Shown in pieces: positions 48,429-57,793 of a stretch of DNA of 64,000 nucleotides. A program made the position numbers and the translations under genes. Position 1 is the first letter of the stretch, and each line of letters begins with the position of its first letter. This DNA is from Fervidicella metallireducens AeB (GTDB taxonomy: Bacteria > Bacillota > Clostridia > Clostridiales > Caloramatoraceae), in NCBI RefSeq assembly GCF_000601455.1, contig NZ_AZQP01000005.1, forward strand, positions 1-64,000, written 5' to 3'. The notes beneath the pieces are model-generated. The model was not told the DNA's origin, ran no database searches, and saw only the letters and a program-made list of their open reading frames with translations.

Positions 48429-48430
48429 TG

Positions 48431-48979
48431 CTAAGTTCTTAAAACTCTAAGTGCTCTAGCTACTTTGTTTGCGAAGGACAATGGATCTTCTATTGAGAAG
48501 AAGTATAGATAGAATAGGCTTGGATTCTCAAAGAACCAGTTGTTATTTAAGGCAGTTATTGTGATATTGTTTTCCCTTAGTATACTGATAAATGGATTTA
48601 CTTCCTCCTGTAATAGAACAACCTGGCCAAAGTTAATCGTTCTGCCTTGCGAATCCGATGCATCATAGGAGAAGAGGGAATTTATAACAAGTGGACTTTG
48701 TGTCTGTTGACCTGAGATGCTGACCTGAATATTTCTTCTTATAGTAACAGTACAGACCTTGTTTGGAAAATCAACTATGGTCCCACCTAGTATTCTGGCA
48801 AATTCACAGCAAAGATTATCCTTTGGCGGACAACATTGATTACAGCACTGACAGCAGCTTGTATTGCAATTTTGAATAAAGCAGGGGATTAAACATGGAT
48901 TGCAGCACTGGCAGCAGGAACTTTGGCAATTACAGCAGCGATTGCAGCAGGAACAGTTGTTGCAGGAATTAAATAGCAT
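48431..48979 (-). CDS. Cys-rich N-terminus fused to a DUF1259-like domain
   Basis: A 182-residue protein. The first ~60 residues contain 22 cysteines, mostly as CC pairs (SCNNCSCCNRCCNC, CCQCCNQCC). The remainder is a DUF1259-like domain, ending NNNWFFENPSLFYLYFF and DPLSFANKVARALR. In other proteins DUF1259 occurs as tandem halves; here there is one. ATG at 48979 has AGAGGTGAG upstream. Cys-rich cross-linking domains are typical of coat or exosporium proteins, so a spore-surface location is likely but unproven. Confidence 0.72.
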   Translation of the reverse strand: MLFNSCNNCSCCNRCCNCQSSCCQCCNPCLIPCFIQNCNTSCCQCCNQCCPPKDNLCCEFARILGGTIVDFPNKVCTVTIRRNIQVSISGQQTQSPLVINSLFSYDASDSQGRTINFGQVVLLQEEVNPFISILRENNITITALNNNWFFENPSLFYLYFFSIEDPLSFANKVARALRVLRT

Positions 48980-49132
48980 ATATCTCACCTCTCTTTTCAA
49001 TATTTATATATGCTTATCCGACAAAAAAAGTGCATTTTCTACATTATTTAATCGGAGTAATTTAAGTTACTTACTATTCCTCTATGGAGTACTTGTGTTA
49101 GAATTAATTTGTATTAATTTAGGGGGTGCATC

Positions 49133-49765
49133 ATGAAAATTGATTTCATTTCAAAAGTATTTCGAAATAAAGATATTGGGATAATGGGAGAAAACAATGA
49201 ATATAGAAGGTATGCTGTGGTTATACCAATTATAAATATTGATGGTGAGCTGAATGTGATTTTCGAAGTAAGATCAAAAAATATGAGAAGTCAGCCAGGG
49301 GAGATATCCTTTCCAGGTGGTAAAGTTGAAGAATTTGAAAGCCCTGAAAAAGCATCTATAAGGGAAACCTGCGAGGAGCTGAATATAGAAGAAAAACAAA
49401 TAAACATTATAGGTCAGATGGATACATTAATTACGCAGCATGGTAAAATAATATATCCATTTATTGCAGAAATTGACAATAAAGTTACAATAAAGCCTTC
49501 ACAGACTGAGGTTGACCATATATTCTATGTACCATTAAAATTCTTTATGGAAATTAAACCCATAGTTAAAAGGATTAAGGTAATTAGCCTTCCTGAAGAA
49601 GAATTTCCATATACAGATATGGAGGGGGCAATGGGATATAATTGGGATGTTGGCAGACATAATGTTTATTTCTATAGATTTAAGGACTATGTAATCTGGG
49701 GGCTTACAGCTAAAATAATATATTATTTTATTGAGGAGCTAAAGATAAATGAAAATTTTTTTTAA
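49133..49765 (+). CDS. NUDIX hydrolase, CoA pyrophosphatase-like
   Basis: A 210-residue NUDIX enzyme. The nudix box is complete (GGKVEEFESPEKASIRETCEEL), preceded by SQPGEISFP, the CoA-pyrophosphatase signature of the NudL/PCD1 group. It probably cleaves CoA or its oxidised form to phosphopantetheine and 3',5'-ADP. ATG has AGGGGGTGC upstream. It stands alone, about 100 bases before the folate operon. Confidence 0.9.
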   Translation: MKIDFISKVFRNKDIGIMGENNEYRRYAVVIPIINIDGELNVIFEVRSKNMRSQPGEISFPGGKVEEFESPEKASIRETCEELNIEEKQINIIGQMDTLITQHGKIIYPFIAEIDNKVTIKPSQTEVDHIFYVPLKFFMEIKPIVKRIKVISLPEEEFPYTDMEGAMGYNWDVGRHNVYFYRFKDYVIWGLTAKIIYYFIEELKINENFF

Positions 49766-49869
49766 TTAATAAATTTAAATAGATTACCAATTTTTTAATA
49801 ATAATTGTGTATATTATATGTGATAGTGTATAATCTTGTTAAATAACATAAAAAAATGGAGATGAAGTT

Positions 49870-50223
49870 ATGATATTGATAAAGGAATTTGAATTTGATG
49901 CTGCTCATAATTTAATTCATTATCATGGCAAATGTGAAAAACTGCATGGACACACTTATAAAATGGTTGTAAAACTTGAGGGCCAGCCTGATGATGAAGG
50001 AATGGTATATGATTTTGTAGAACTAAAAAAACTTGTAAAGGAGAAAATAATAGATAAATTCGATCACGCGTATTTAAATGATATAATACCCCAGCCGACT
50101 GCAGAAAATATTGCAGTTTACGTTTGGGATGCTCTTGTAGATGTTGTTAAAAGGGATAACTGCAGATTATATGAAGTTGAAATCTGGGAAACAAAAACTA
50201 GTGGTATCATATACAGGGGGTAA
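49870..50223 (+). CDS. 6-pyruvoyl-tetrahydropterin-synthase family protein (PTPS-I/III candidate)
   Basis: A 117-residue tunnel-fold pterin enzyme. Zinc ligands are His13, His26 and His28. The active-site motif is CEKLHGH, with Cys22 as in QueD and Glu23 as in PTPS-III. Enzymes with both residues can serve queuosine and folate synthesis, giving 6-hydroxymethyl-dihydropterin without a FolB aldolase. Its place, three bases before folE2 in an operon lacking folB, supports a folate role. ATG has TGGAGATGA upstream. Confidence 0.85.
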   Translation: MILIKEFEFDAAHNLIHYHGKCEKLHGHTYKMVVKLEGQPDDEGMVYDFVELKKLVKEKIIDKFDHAYLNDIIPQPTAENIAVYVWDALVDVVKRDNCRLYEVEIWETKTSGIIYRG

Positions 50224-50226
50224 ATT

Positions 50227-50997
50227 ATGAAAGACGTACAAAACGAAAAAGATATAAGAAATGTACAGCTGAAAAAAGTAGGCATAAAAAATTTAAAATG
50301 GCCAATTGTAGCGAAGGATAGAACTGATGGAGTGCAGCATACTGTTGCCGAATTAGCTTTATCTGTTGAGCTTCCACATGATGTCAGGGGAACTCATATG
50401 AGCAGGTTCGTTGAGATTATGAGTAAACATAATGTTGTTTCACCAAAGGATTTAGAGGTTATGCTTGATGAACTTAAGGAGAAGCTAGAAGCTGAGGTTG
50501 CCCATTGTACAGTTGTATTTGACTACTTTGTTAAAAAACCTTCACCTGTAACAGGAATAGTATCACCTTACGATGTAAAGTGTACCTTTGATGCAGAAAA
50601 GGGTGAAAAATTTAAGTTTACAATGGAAGTTGCAGTACCTGTTAGTACCTTATGTCCATGTTCAAAGGAAATAAGTGAATTTGGTGCACATAACCAAAGA
50701 GCTACGGTTTATATAAAAGTAGAAATGAACAAGATGATATGGATAGAGGACATTGTAAAAATTGCTGAGGATAGTGCAAGTACGCCTGTATTTTCATTGC
50801 TTAAGAGAAAGGATGAAAAATGGATAACTGAGCAGGCATATTTAAATCCAAGATTTGTTGAGGATGTGGCAAGAGAAGCGGCAATTAGATTGGAACAAAA
50901 CGAAAAAATTTCATGGTACAGTGTTTATGTTGAAAGTATGGAGAGTATTCATAACCATAATGCTTTTGCTTATACTGAAAAGGGGTGTATGCTGTGA
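50227..50997 (+). CDS. folE2: GTP cyclohydrolase FolE2
   Basis: A 256-residue type IB GTP cyclohydrolase, unrelated in sequence to FolE. Landmarks are ELPHDVRGTHMSRF-type start (VELPHDVRGTHMSRF), VAVPVSTLCPCSKEIS with the metal Cys, and the end HNHNAFAYTEK. It makes dihydroneopterin triphosphate from GTP and is first in the folate pathway. FolE2 can use metals other than zinc. It follows the PTPS gene with a three-base gap and runs into folP. Confidence 0.95.
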   Translation: MKDVQNEKDIRNVQLKKVGIKNLKWPIVAKDRTDGVQHTVAELALSVELPHDVRGTHMSRFVEIMSKHNVVSPKDLEVMLDELKEKLEAEVAHCTVVFDYFVKKPSPVTGIVSPYDVKCTFDAEKGEKFKFTMEVAVPVSTLCPCSKEISEFGAHNQRATVYIKVEMNKMIWIEDIVKIAEDSASTPVFSLLKRKDEKWITEQAYLNPRFVEDVAREAAIRLEQNEKISWYSVYVESMESIHNHNAFAYTEKGCML

Positions 50998-51830
50998 GAA
51001 GTATAACACTAAAGAATGGCATAGAATATAATTTCGATTCAATGAAGATAATGGGAATAATCAATGCAACACCGGATTCCTTTTTTAAGGATTCCAGGGT
51101 TTCAGATGAGGAAAGTGCTTTGAAAAGAGCCCTTAAAATGATTGAAGAAGGGGCAGATGTAATCGATATTGGTGGTGAATCAACTAGACCAGGTTCTGAA
51201 CCTATTGGGGAAGAAGAGGAGATAAACAGAGTTGTTCCACTTATAAAGGCAATAAGAAATGTAAATAAAGATATATTAATTTCAGTTGATACATATAGAG
51301 CAAAAACTGCTGAAGAAGCTATTAAGGCAGGAGCAGACATTATAAATGATATAAGCGCAATGACATTTGATGAAAATATGGCTGATGTCGCAGTAAAATA
51401 TAATGTACCGGTTATTTTAATGCATATAAAGGGTACTCCAAAGGATATGCAGAAGAATCCACATTATAATGATGTTGTAATGGAGGTTAAGGAATTTTTT
51501 AAAAACAGAATTGACTATGCATTATCAAAGGGGATATCGAAGAAAAAGATAATATTAGATCCCGGTATAGGATTTGGAAAGCTATTTGAACATAACATTG
51601 AGCTTATAAAAAGAATAGATGAATTTCATAGTCTTGGATGTCCCATATTACTGGCTGTTTCAAGGAAATCAAGTATCGGAATGGCACTTGGCAATTTACC
51701 GCCAGAAGAAAGACTAGAGGGAACAATAGCTGTAACTTGCTTTGCAGCTCTTAAGAATGTCGAAATGGTCAGGGTACATGATGTTAAAGAGAATAAAAGG
51801 GCTGCGATGATGATTGAGGTGTTAAAATGA
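50994..51830 (+). CDS. folP: dihydropteroate synthase
   Basis: A TIM-barrel enzyme of about 278 residues. Motifs: IMGIINATPDSFF, DVIDIGGESTRPGSEP, LDPGIGFGK and SRKSSIG near the end. It joins p-aminobenzoate to the dihydropterin pyrophosphate from FolK and is the sulfonamide target. GTG at 50994 has AAGGGGTG seven bases upstream and overlaps the folE2 stop by four bases; an earlier GTG at 50985 is less likely. It overlaps folK by four bases. Confidence 0.95.
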   Translation: MRSITLKNGIEYNFDSMKIMGIINATPDSFFKDSRVSDEESALKRALKMIEEGADVIDIGGESTRPGSEPIGEEEEINRVVPLIKAIRNVNKDILISVDTYRAKTAEEAIKAGADIINDISAMTFDENMADVAVKYNVPVILMHIKGTPKDMQKNPHYNDVVMEVKEFFKNRIDYALSKGISKKKIILDPGIGFGKLFEHNIELIKRIDEFHSLGCPILLAVSRKSSIGMALGNLPPEERLEGTIAVTCFAALKNVEMVRVHDVKENKRAAMMIEVLK

Positions 51831-52297
51831 ATACTGCTTACATAGCTTTTGGAAGTAATATAGGTGACAGCTATTCAACAATTGAGAAGGCTTTGAGGCT
51901 TATTGAGGAAAGGGGTATGAAGATAACAAAGGTTTCAGAAATAATTGAAACGGAACCCTATGGTTATAAAGAACAGCCTAAATTTGTAAATGGTGCTATC
52001 GAAGTTAAAACCAGACTTAGTTGCAGAGAGGTACTTTTGACACTCCTACAAATAGAAAAGGATTCAGGAAGGGTTAGAGAGTTTAAATGGGGTCCACGGA
52101 ATATTGATTTAGATGTAATACTATATAACGATGAAATTTATGACGAAGAAGACCTTAAGGTCCCCCATCCAGATATGCAGAACAGGGATTTTGTATTAAA
52201 ACCATTGAAGGATATCTGTCCTGATTATGTTCATCCAGTCCTTAAGAAAAGCATAGCACAGCTATTATATGATTTAGAAAATAGTGATAGGAAATAG
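51827..52297 (+). CDS. folK: HPPK (hydroxymethyl-dihydropterin pyrophosphokinase)
   Basis: A 156-residue HPPK. Motifs: AYIAFGSNIGDSYSTIEKA, QPKFVNGAIEV, and RVREFKWGPRNIDLDVILY with the Mg-binding Asp residues. It pyrophosphorylates 6-hydroxymethyl-dihydropterin for FolP. It starts in an ATGA overlap with folP and ends the folate operon. Confidence 0.95.
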   Translation: MNTAYIAFGSNIGDSYSTIEKALRLIEERGMKITKVSEIIETEPYGYKEQPKFVNGAIEVKTRLSCREVLLTLLQIEKDSGRVREFKWGPRNIDLDVILYNDEIYDEEDLKVPHPDMQNRDFVLKPLKDICPDYVHPVLKKSIAQLLYDLENSDRK

Positions 52298-52446
52298 CGG
52301 TGCCGATGAACAAACTGGGAGAAACAGGGATAATCATGTTAATAAAGTATGAATAATAATATCAATGGGTTTAATTTAAAAACCCCAAGTCTTATAATGT
52401 TAAATTGTGAGAAACAATTTATGTTTTGTATAAAGGTGGGGAAAAG

Positions 52447-54366
52447 ATGAAAAAAATTGCTGGATTATGTTTAAACTCTATTGATGTTTTTGTTTTTATT
52501 GCTTTGATGCTTATAAAATTAATAAGTTTCAATTATGCTATAAAACTGCCTCAGGTTGGTAACATAAATTTGATTTTAGGCTGTTTAGGTTCTGTAATGG
52601 TTATTTCTTCCTTAGGCTGCTTTTTTAATCAGAAAAGGAGATTTAAGTTTCTTTTAATATCTGATTTTGTAATAAGTTTTATATTGATGAGTGATCTTGT
52701 ATATAACAGATATTTTTTAGATGTTACATCAGTTGCATTAATTAAACAGGCAAGGCTTGTAGGTGAAGTTAAGGACAGTGTTGCTGAACTGTTCAAATTA
52801 AAGGATTTAATTTACTTCATCGATATAATTTTAATTTTGCCCTTTCATAGAAGGATAAAAGCTAAACTTCAAACTGTAAAACCAAATAATTTTAAGAGAA
52901 GGATAGCATTAATTACTGTATTATTAGTTACAGGGTATTCATTATCCTATAACAGTGCATCTGCACTTGAAAGAGAAATGCCAGGTCTTTTAAGGACCTT
53001 ATACGATAAAAAATTCATTGTAACAAGGATTGGGAATTTGAATTTCCATTTTGTTGATTTTTATAGGTATATTTCAAACAACGTATTAAAGAAGGAAAAG
53101 CTATCTGAAGAGGAGAAAAACTCAGTTAAGCAGTGGTATGAAAATAAAAACAATTCAGAGTCATCTGTTACCAGTGCTTATATAAATCAAAAAATCAGTA
53201 AAGAAAATAGTGTCATAAAAAGATATACTGGAATTGCTGAAGGAAAAAACCTGATTGTGGTTCAACTTGAGGCATTTCAGAGCTTTGTTTTAAATAGAAA
53301 AATAAATGGACAGGAAATAACACCAAATTTAAATAAACTTATGAAGGATTGTCTTGTTTTTGATAATTATTACTATCAGACTGCATGGGGAGGGACTTCC
53401 GATGCAGAATTTCTCTCCAATACTTCATTATTGCCTGCTAGGGAAGGTTCTGTATATTATCAGTATTCAGGCAATAAGTATGAGTCTTTGGTGAGTCATT
53501 TAAAGGATAAAGGTTATTTTACTGCAGTAATGCATGCAAACAGACCTGCTTTCTGGAATAGAACAAATATGTATGCAAGCCTTGGATTTGAAAAATATGA
53601 AAGTGAACCGAATTTCGTAATTGATGATAAACAGGGTTTAGGGTTAAGTGATAAATCCTTTTTCAATCAGGCAATTACAAAGATGACAGGGTATAAGCAG
53701 CCATTCTATACCTTTTTAATTACTCTTTCAAGTCATTTTCCATATAAGGATTCAGCAAACAAAATAAAGGATATTTTAGATGTTGGTGATTTTGAAGGAA
53801 CGACAATGGGGGATTATTTGAAATCAGTAAAATATACTGATGAGGCAATTGGTGAGTTTGTTGAATCTTTAAAGAAACAAGGACTTTGGGATAACTCAAT
53901 CGTAGTATTTTATGGAGATCATGCAGCGATTCCATATGACAAAAGGGATTTACTTGCAAAACTTTTATATAATAAAAATGATTTAACACCATATGAATGG
54001 ATAACAGCCCAGAAAGTTGTTGCAATGATTCATATACCTGGAGAGAAGATAAAGGGTCATAACAGTATGGCTGCGGGACAATATGATTTATACCCAACTC
54101 TTGCAAATTTCTATGGATTTAATCCTATGTATTCATTAGGAAGGGATTTGTTAAATTCAAAAAATGGATTTGTAGTTAATAGAAATGGTGTATGGCTTGA
54201 CAATAACGTTATTTATTTAAGCAATGTTGATAAGGTTGTTGAACTGAAAACTGGTAAGGAATTAGATAAACAGGATTATTCACAGGAATTTGACCTTGCA
54301 CTTAAGTACCTGAAGAATTCAGATGCAACAATAGAGCATAATTTAATCAAGGAATTTTTAAAGTAG
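52447..54366 (+). CDS. LTA synthase / sulfatase-family membrane enzyme
   Basis: An LtaS-like protein of about 639 residues with five N-terminal membrane helices and an extracellular sulfatase-fold domain. The catalytic Thr lies in GGTSDAEF (about residue 316), with VQLEAFQSF before it and YGDHAAIPYD later. LtaS enzymes polymerise glycerol phosphate on a lipid anchor; related phosphoglycerol transferases have other acceptors. ATG at 52447 has AAAGGTGGGGAAA upstream. Monocistronic between intergenic DNA and a terminator. Confidence 0.92.
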   Translation: MKKIAGLCLNSIDVFVFIALMLIKLISFNYAIKLPQVGNINLILGCLGSVMVISSLGCFFNQKRRFKFLLISDFVISFILMSDLVYNRYFLDVTSVALIKQARLVGEVKDSVAELFKLKDLIYFIDIILILPFHRRIKAKLQTVKPNNFKRRIALITVLLVTGYSLSYNSASALEREMPGLLRTLYDKKFIVTRIGNLNFHFVDFYRYISNNVLKKEKLSEEEKNSVKQWYENKNNSESSVTSAYINQKISKENSVIKRYTGIAEGKNLIVVQLEAFQSFVLNRKINGQEITPNLNKLMKDCLVFDNYYYQTAWGGTSDAEFLSNTSLLPAREGSVYYQYSGNKYESLVSHLKDKGYFTAVMHANRPAFWNRTNMYASLGFEKYESEPNFVIDDKQGLGLSDKSFFNQAITKMTGYKQPFYTFLITLSSHFPYKDSANKIKDILDVGDFEGTTMGDYLKSVKYTDEAIGEFVESLKKQGLWDNSIVVFYGDHAAIPYDKRDLLAKLLYNKNDLTPYEWITAQKVVAMIHIPGEKIKGHNSMAAGQYDLYPTLANFYGFNPMYSLGRDLLNSKNGFVVNRNGVWLDNNVIYLSNVDKVVELKTGKELDKQDYSQEFDLALKYLKNSDATIEHNLIKEFLK

Positions 54367-54396
54367 CCTGCAAATTAATCTGCAGGCTCTTTTTTA
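54364..54396. terminator. terminator after the LTA-synthase-like gene
   Basis: AGCCTGCA-AATTAATC-TGCAGGCT followed by TTTTTT; it also lies at the end of the convergent small gene. Confidence 0.85.
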
Positions 54397-54648
54397 ACGT
54401 TTTTTGTTTGTTTTAAATTCAAAGGACATTTCGATACCACCAGCTGCAACTTTTTCTACAAGGAGCTGCAATTCTTCAGGTGAATTTATTTTTGCGTGGA
54501 CATAAAACATCTTTACCTTTTCACCATATTGTTCAATTAATTGCTCCTCTGTGTAATATTTGATATTATTTTCAACAAATTCTTCAACTGTCATATCAAT
54601 ATCCTCTTTATACATTGAAGACATTGTTGCTTTTATGTAATCGAACAT
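54394..54648 (-). CDS. hypothetical 84-residue protein
   Basis: A small acidic soluble protein with no family I recognise. It has an alternating charged N-terminus (SSMYKEDIDMTVEEFVENNIKY) and a helix-like stretch PEELQLLVEKVAAGGIEMSF, ending in basic residues. The site AAAGGAGGA six bases before ATG makes it a likely real gene. It is convergent with the LTA-synthase-like gene and shares its terminator. Confidence 0.65.
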   Translation of the reverse strand: MFDYIKATMSSMYKEDIDMTVEEFVENNIKYYTEEQLIEQYGEKVKMFYVHAKINSPEELQLLVEKVAAGGIEMSFEFKTNKKR

Positions 54649-54833
54649 AAAAATCCTCCTTTTATTTTCTCCAGTAAATTTTAAACATTTAGATAAAAAA
54701 AGTCAATGACAGATGTTTATATTGTAAAGCAAACTGGTATTACACATGTAAAAAATTGGTTATGTAAACTTTTAGAAATATGAAGGAATTGGATTTATAC
54801 ATGTCGAATATTATTTTTATGGAGGGGATGGCC

Positions 54834-56432
54834 ATGGCTGAAATAGCATTAATTAATGGGAAAGTCTTCAGTATGAATTCTAAAGATGAAACTTACGAAG
54901 CTGTTGGAATCAGTGAGGGAAAAATAAAACTTACTGGAACAACAATTGATGTTTTAAACAATATGACTAATCCAGAGGTTATAGATTTAAATGGGAAGAT
55001 AGTCCTGCCTGGCTTTTTTGAAAGTCACATTCATTTTCTTGATTTTGCAAGAACATTAATTGATTTAGACCTTAAAAATATAAAAAACCGTGAAGAATTT
55101 GAAGATGTTTTATCAGCTTATTCTAAGGGGTTGCCCAAGGATGAATGGATTTTAGGGTTTGGTTGGAATGAGGCATATCTATTTGATGGTATTATGCCAA
55201 GCAGAGAGTTATTAGATGGGATTGTGCAAAACAAGCCAGTATGTCTGATTAAACAAGATGGTCATGCAGTTATACTAAACAGCTGTGCTTTAAATATTTT
55301 AAAGCTTGATAAATTTAAAAATACATTTTCTGATGAAAAGGCGCCAAGGGACAGTGATGAAAATTATACAGGGTTATTTTATGAAGACTTAGTTTTTAAA
55401 ATATTGGGTATGATAACTGAAAAACTATCTGATGTATATTTTAAAACTGCCTTAAAAAGGGCGGATTATCAGCTTATTTCAAACGGCATAACCATGATAA
55501 ATGATATAATGACACAATACCCTGTGATATATAATATCTATAGAACAATGCACCAAAAGGGTGAGCTTAATGTAAGAATTAAAGCTGGTGCACTTGGTGG
55601 TTCTAAGGAATATGATGAGTTTATGAATTTAAAAGGGGATGAGTTTTTATCAGTTGGGCCAGTTAAGTATTTTATGGACGGAAGCTTTGGTTCCAGGACG
55701 GCTTTATTGTTTGAAGATTATGAAGATGACATTGGCAATAAGGGAATGCAGAATATAACTGATGATAAACTATATGAGATAATAGAAGATTCACTGAAAA
55801 ATAACATACAGATAGCCATTCATGCAATAGGTGACAAAGCAGTAAATAAAGTACTTAATGTATATGAAGATGTATTTAGTAAATACCCTAACAAGGAAGT
55901 AAGAAACAGGATTGAGCACATACAGATAATTAAAGAGGAAGATATAGATAGGTTTAAAAAACTTGGGATAGTTGCTTCTTATCAACCAGTTTTCAATCTT
56001 GAGAGCACACTTACAATTAATAGGATAGGTATGAGAAGAATAAAAGACAGTTATAGATTCAGGACATTTATAGAAAAAGATATTCCTGTAATTTTCAACA
56101 GTGATTGTCCATATGGTTCAGAATATCTTAGAAAAAAAGATGGAACTTATTTTAAAGGCTTTGAGCCAATGATAGGATTACATTGTGCTGCAAATGAGCT
56201 TAATTTAAACAGAAGGGAAGTTGTACCTATAAATGAAGCAGTAAGATGTTTTACCTTTTGGCCTGCCTTTGCTAATCATCTTGAAGATAAATTGGGAACT
56301 GTTGAAATTGGCAAGTTAGCTGATTTGGTTGTTTTAGACAGAGATATTTTTGAAATTGATAAATGTGAATTAAAGGATACAAACGTGGAAATGACCATAA
56401 TAAATGGAAAGATTGTATATAAAAAGGATTAG
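54834..56432 (+). CDS. YtcJ-like amidohydrolase
   Basis: A metal-dependent hydrolase of about 532 residues. Metal ligands: HIH in ESHIHFLDF (about residue 64), His in IQIAIHAIGDKA and EHIQII, Asp in NSDCPYGS. YtcJ-type proteins have a long insertion between the first and later motifs, as here. The substrate is unknown. ATG at 54834 has GGAGGGG seven bases upstream; earlier in-frame ATGs lack good spacing. It is monocistronic and ends at a shared terminator. Confidence 0.9.
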   Translation: MAEIALINGKVFSMNSKDETYEAVGISEGKIKLTGTTIDVLNNMTNPEVIDLNGKIVLPGFFESHIHFLDFARTLIDLDLKNIKNREEFEDVLSAYSKGLPKDEWILGFGWNEAYLFDGIMPSRELLDGIVQNKPVCLIKQDGHAVILNSCALNILKLDKFKNTFSDEKAPRDSDENYTGLFYEDLVFKILGMITEKLSDVYFKTALKRADYQLISNGITMINDIMTQYPVIYNIYRTMHQKGELNVRIKAGALGGSKEYDEFMNLKGDEFLSVGPVKYFMDGSFGSRTALLFEDYEDDIGNKGMQNITDDKLYEIIEDSLKNNIQIAIHAIGDKAVNKVLNVYEDVFSKYPNKEVRNRIEHIQIIKEEDIDRFKKLGIVASYQPVFNLESTLTINRIGMRRIKDSYRFRTFIEKDIPVIFNSDCPYGSEYLRKKDGTYFKGFEPMIGLHCAANELNLNRREVVPINEAVRCFTFWPAFANHLEDKLGTVEIGKLADLVVLDRDIFEIDKCELKDTNVEMTIINGKIVYKKD

Positions 56433-56450
56433 CAGTTGCTAATCCTTTTT
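56421..56450. terminator. bidirectional terminator between amidohydrolase and tyrS
   Basis: AAAAAGGATTAGCA and TGCTAATCCTTTTT pair perfectly across a two-base gap between the convergent genes. Confidence 0.9.
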
Positions 56451-56452
56451 CA

Positions 56453-57669
56453 CTAGTCAAATATAACCTTGTGATATTTTTTCTTTCCTTTTCTTACAAG
56501 TATGCTGTTATCTTCTAAGTCATTATCAGCAATTACAGCATTTATATCAGTTATCTTATTATCGTTTACATATAATCCACCCTGTTGAATAAGCCTTCTG
56601 CCTTCACTTTTAGATGGAATTACTTCAGCAGCTATAAGGATGTCAAGTATGTTTGTATTCAATAGTGATCTTGATACCGTTGAGGTTGGTACGTTTACTA
56701 AATCTCCTCCACCACCAAATAAGGCTTCAGCGGCTTGTTGTGCCTTATTTGCTTCATCTTCTCCATGAACTATCTTTGTAACTTCATAAGCAAGAACCTT
56801 TTTAGCTTCATTTATTTCCTTATCCTTCAAGGAACCAAGCCTTCTCACTTCATCCATTGGAAGGAAAGTAAGAAGTGCAAGACATTTTTCAACATCTGCA
56901 TCGTTAACATTTCTCCAGTATTGGTAGAACTCGTATGGAGAAGTTTTTTCCGCATCCAGCCAGAGTGCACCCTTTTCAGTTTTGCCCATTTTCTTTCCTT
57001 CGCTTGTTGTAAGAAGGGTAAAGGTCATTCCGTATGCGGCCTTTCCTTCTTTTCTTCTAATCAGATCTGCACCAGCTATTATGTTTGACCACTGATCATC
57101 ACCGCCAAGCTGAAGTACACATCCGTATCTTCTGTTTAACTCTAAAAAGTCATAACCCTGCATTAACATATAGTTAAATTCAAGGAATGAAAGCCCTTTT
57201 TCAAGTCTTTGTTTAAAACATTCAGCTGTAAGCATTCTGTTAACAGAAAAATGAACTCCAATTTCTCTTAAAAATTCTATGTAGTTGAGATTTAAAAGCC
57301 AATCGCCATTATTAACGATTATGGCTTTGTCATCTGAAAAATCAATAAATCTTTGCATCTGCTTTTTGAAGCAGGACACGTTATGGTCAATATCTTCCTT
57401 TGTAAGCATTTTTCTCATATCGGTTTTACCCGTTGGATCACCAATCATTGCAGTTCCACCGCCAATTAACACAATAGGTCTATGACCAGCCTCTGCATAT
57501 GTGCCATTGCCATCATTGTTAAGAAATGTCCAACATGTAGACTATCAGCAGTTGGGTCATAGCCTGTATAGAACGTTATCTTCTCTTTTTCAAGAAGTTC
57601 TTTTATTTCATCTTCATGGGTAAGTTGTTGTATAAATCCTCTTTCCTTTAAAACATCAAAAACAGACAC
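56453..57669 (-). CDS. tyrS: tyrosyl-tRNA synthetase (frameshifted)
   Basis: A class I aminoacyl-tRNA synthetase of about 405 residues, interrupted by one missing base near 57487; restoring a G turns [10 protein letters not shown] into [15 protein letters not shown]. The HIGH motif appears as HVGH in [16 protein letters not shown] as KMGKT, and the C-terminal S4 domain ends at [19 protein letters not shown]. It charges tRNA-Tyr and is essential, so the break is very likely a sequencing error. GTG start with AAGGAGG upstream. No T-box leader is visible. Confidence 0.93.
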
Positions 57670-57793
57670 GTTAAAACCTCCTTGGGTAATCTACAAAAGA
57701 ATAGGAAGTAATAAGCTAAAATACTTTTATTTCCTTACTTTTGTATATTCTATCAAATATATAAACACATTTCAAATAAAACAAAAATTTTGT

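Larger units (their letters stand above)
48013..48430. other. intergenic region upstream of the APC permease
   Basis: No gene. It holds the permease promoter (48060-48087), the palindrome TTTTACCGGTAAAA (48196-48209), a small GCAT-AGCG-ATGC hairpin near 48280, and the terminator of the Cys-rich gene (48385-48428). Confidence 0.6.

Noticed and set aside
52298-52446. Possible cyclic-di-GMP riboswitch (GCGGTGCCGATG) before the LTA-synthase-like gene
   Set aside because: Only the tail resembles the class; the conserved 5' part is absent and would lie inside folK.
57670-57793. T-box leader upstream of tyrS
   Set aside because: The gap is only about 120 bases and lacks the GGTGGNACCGCG core and any specifier stem.
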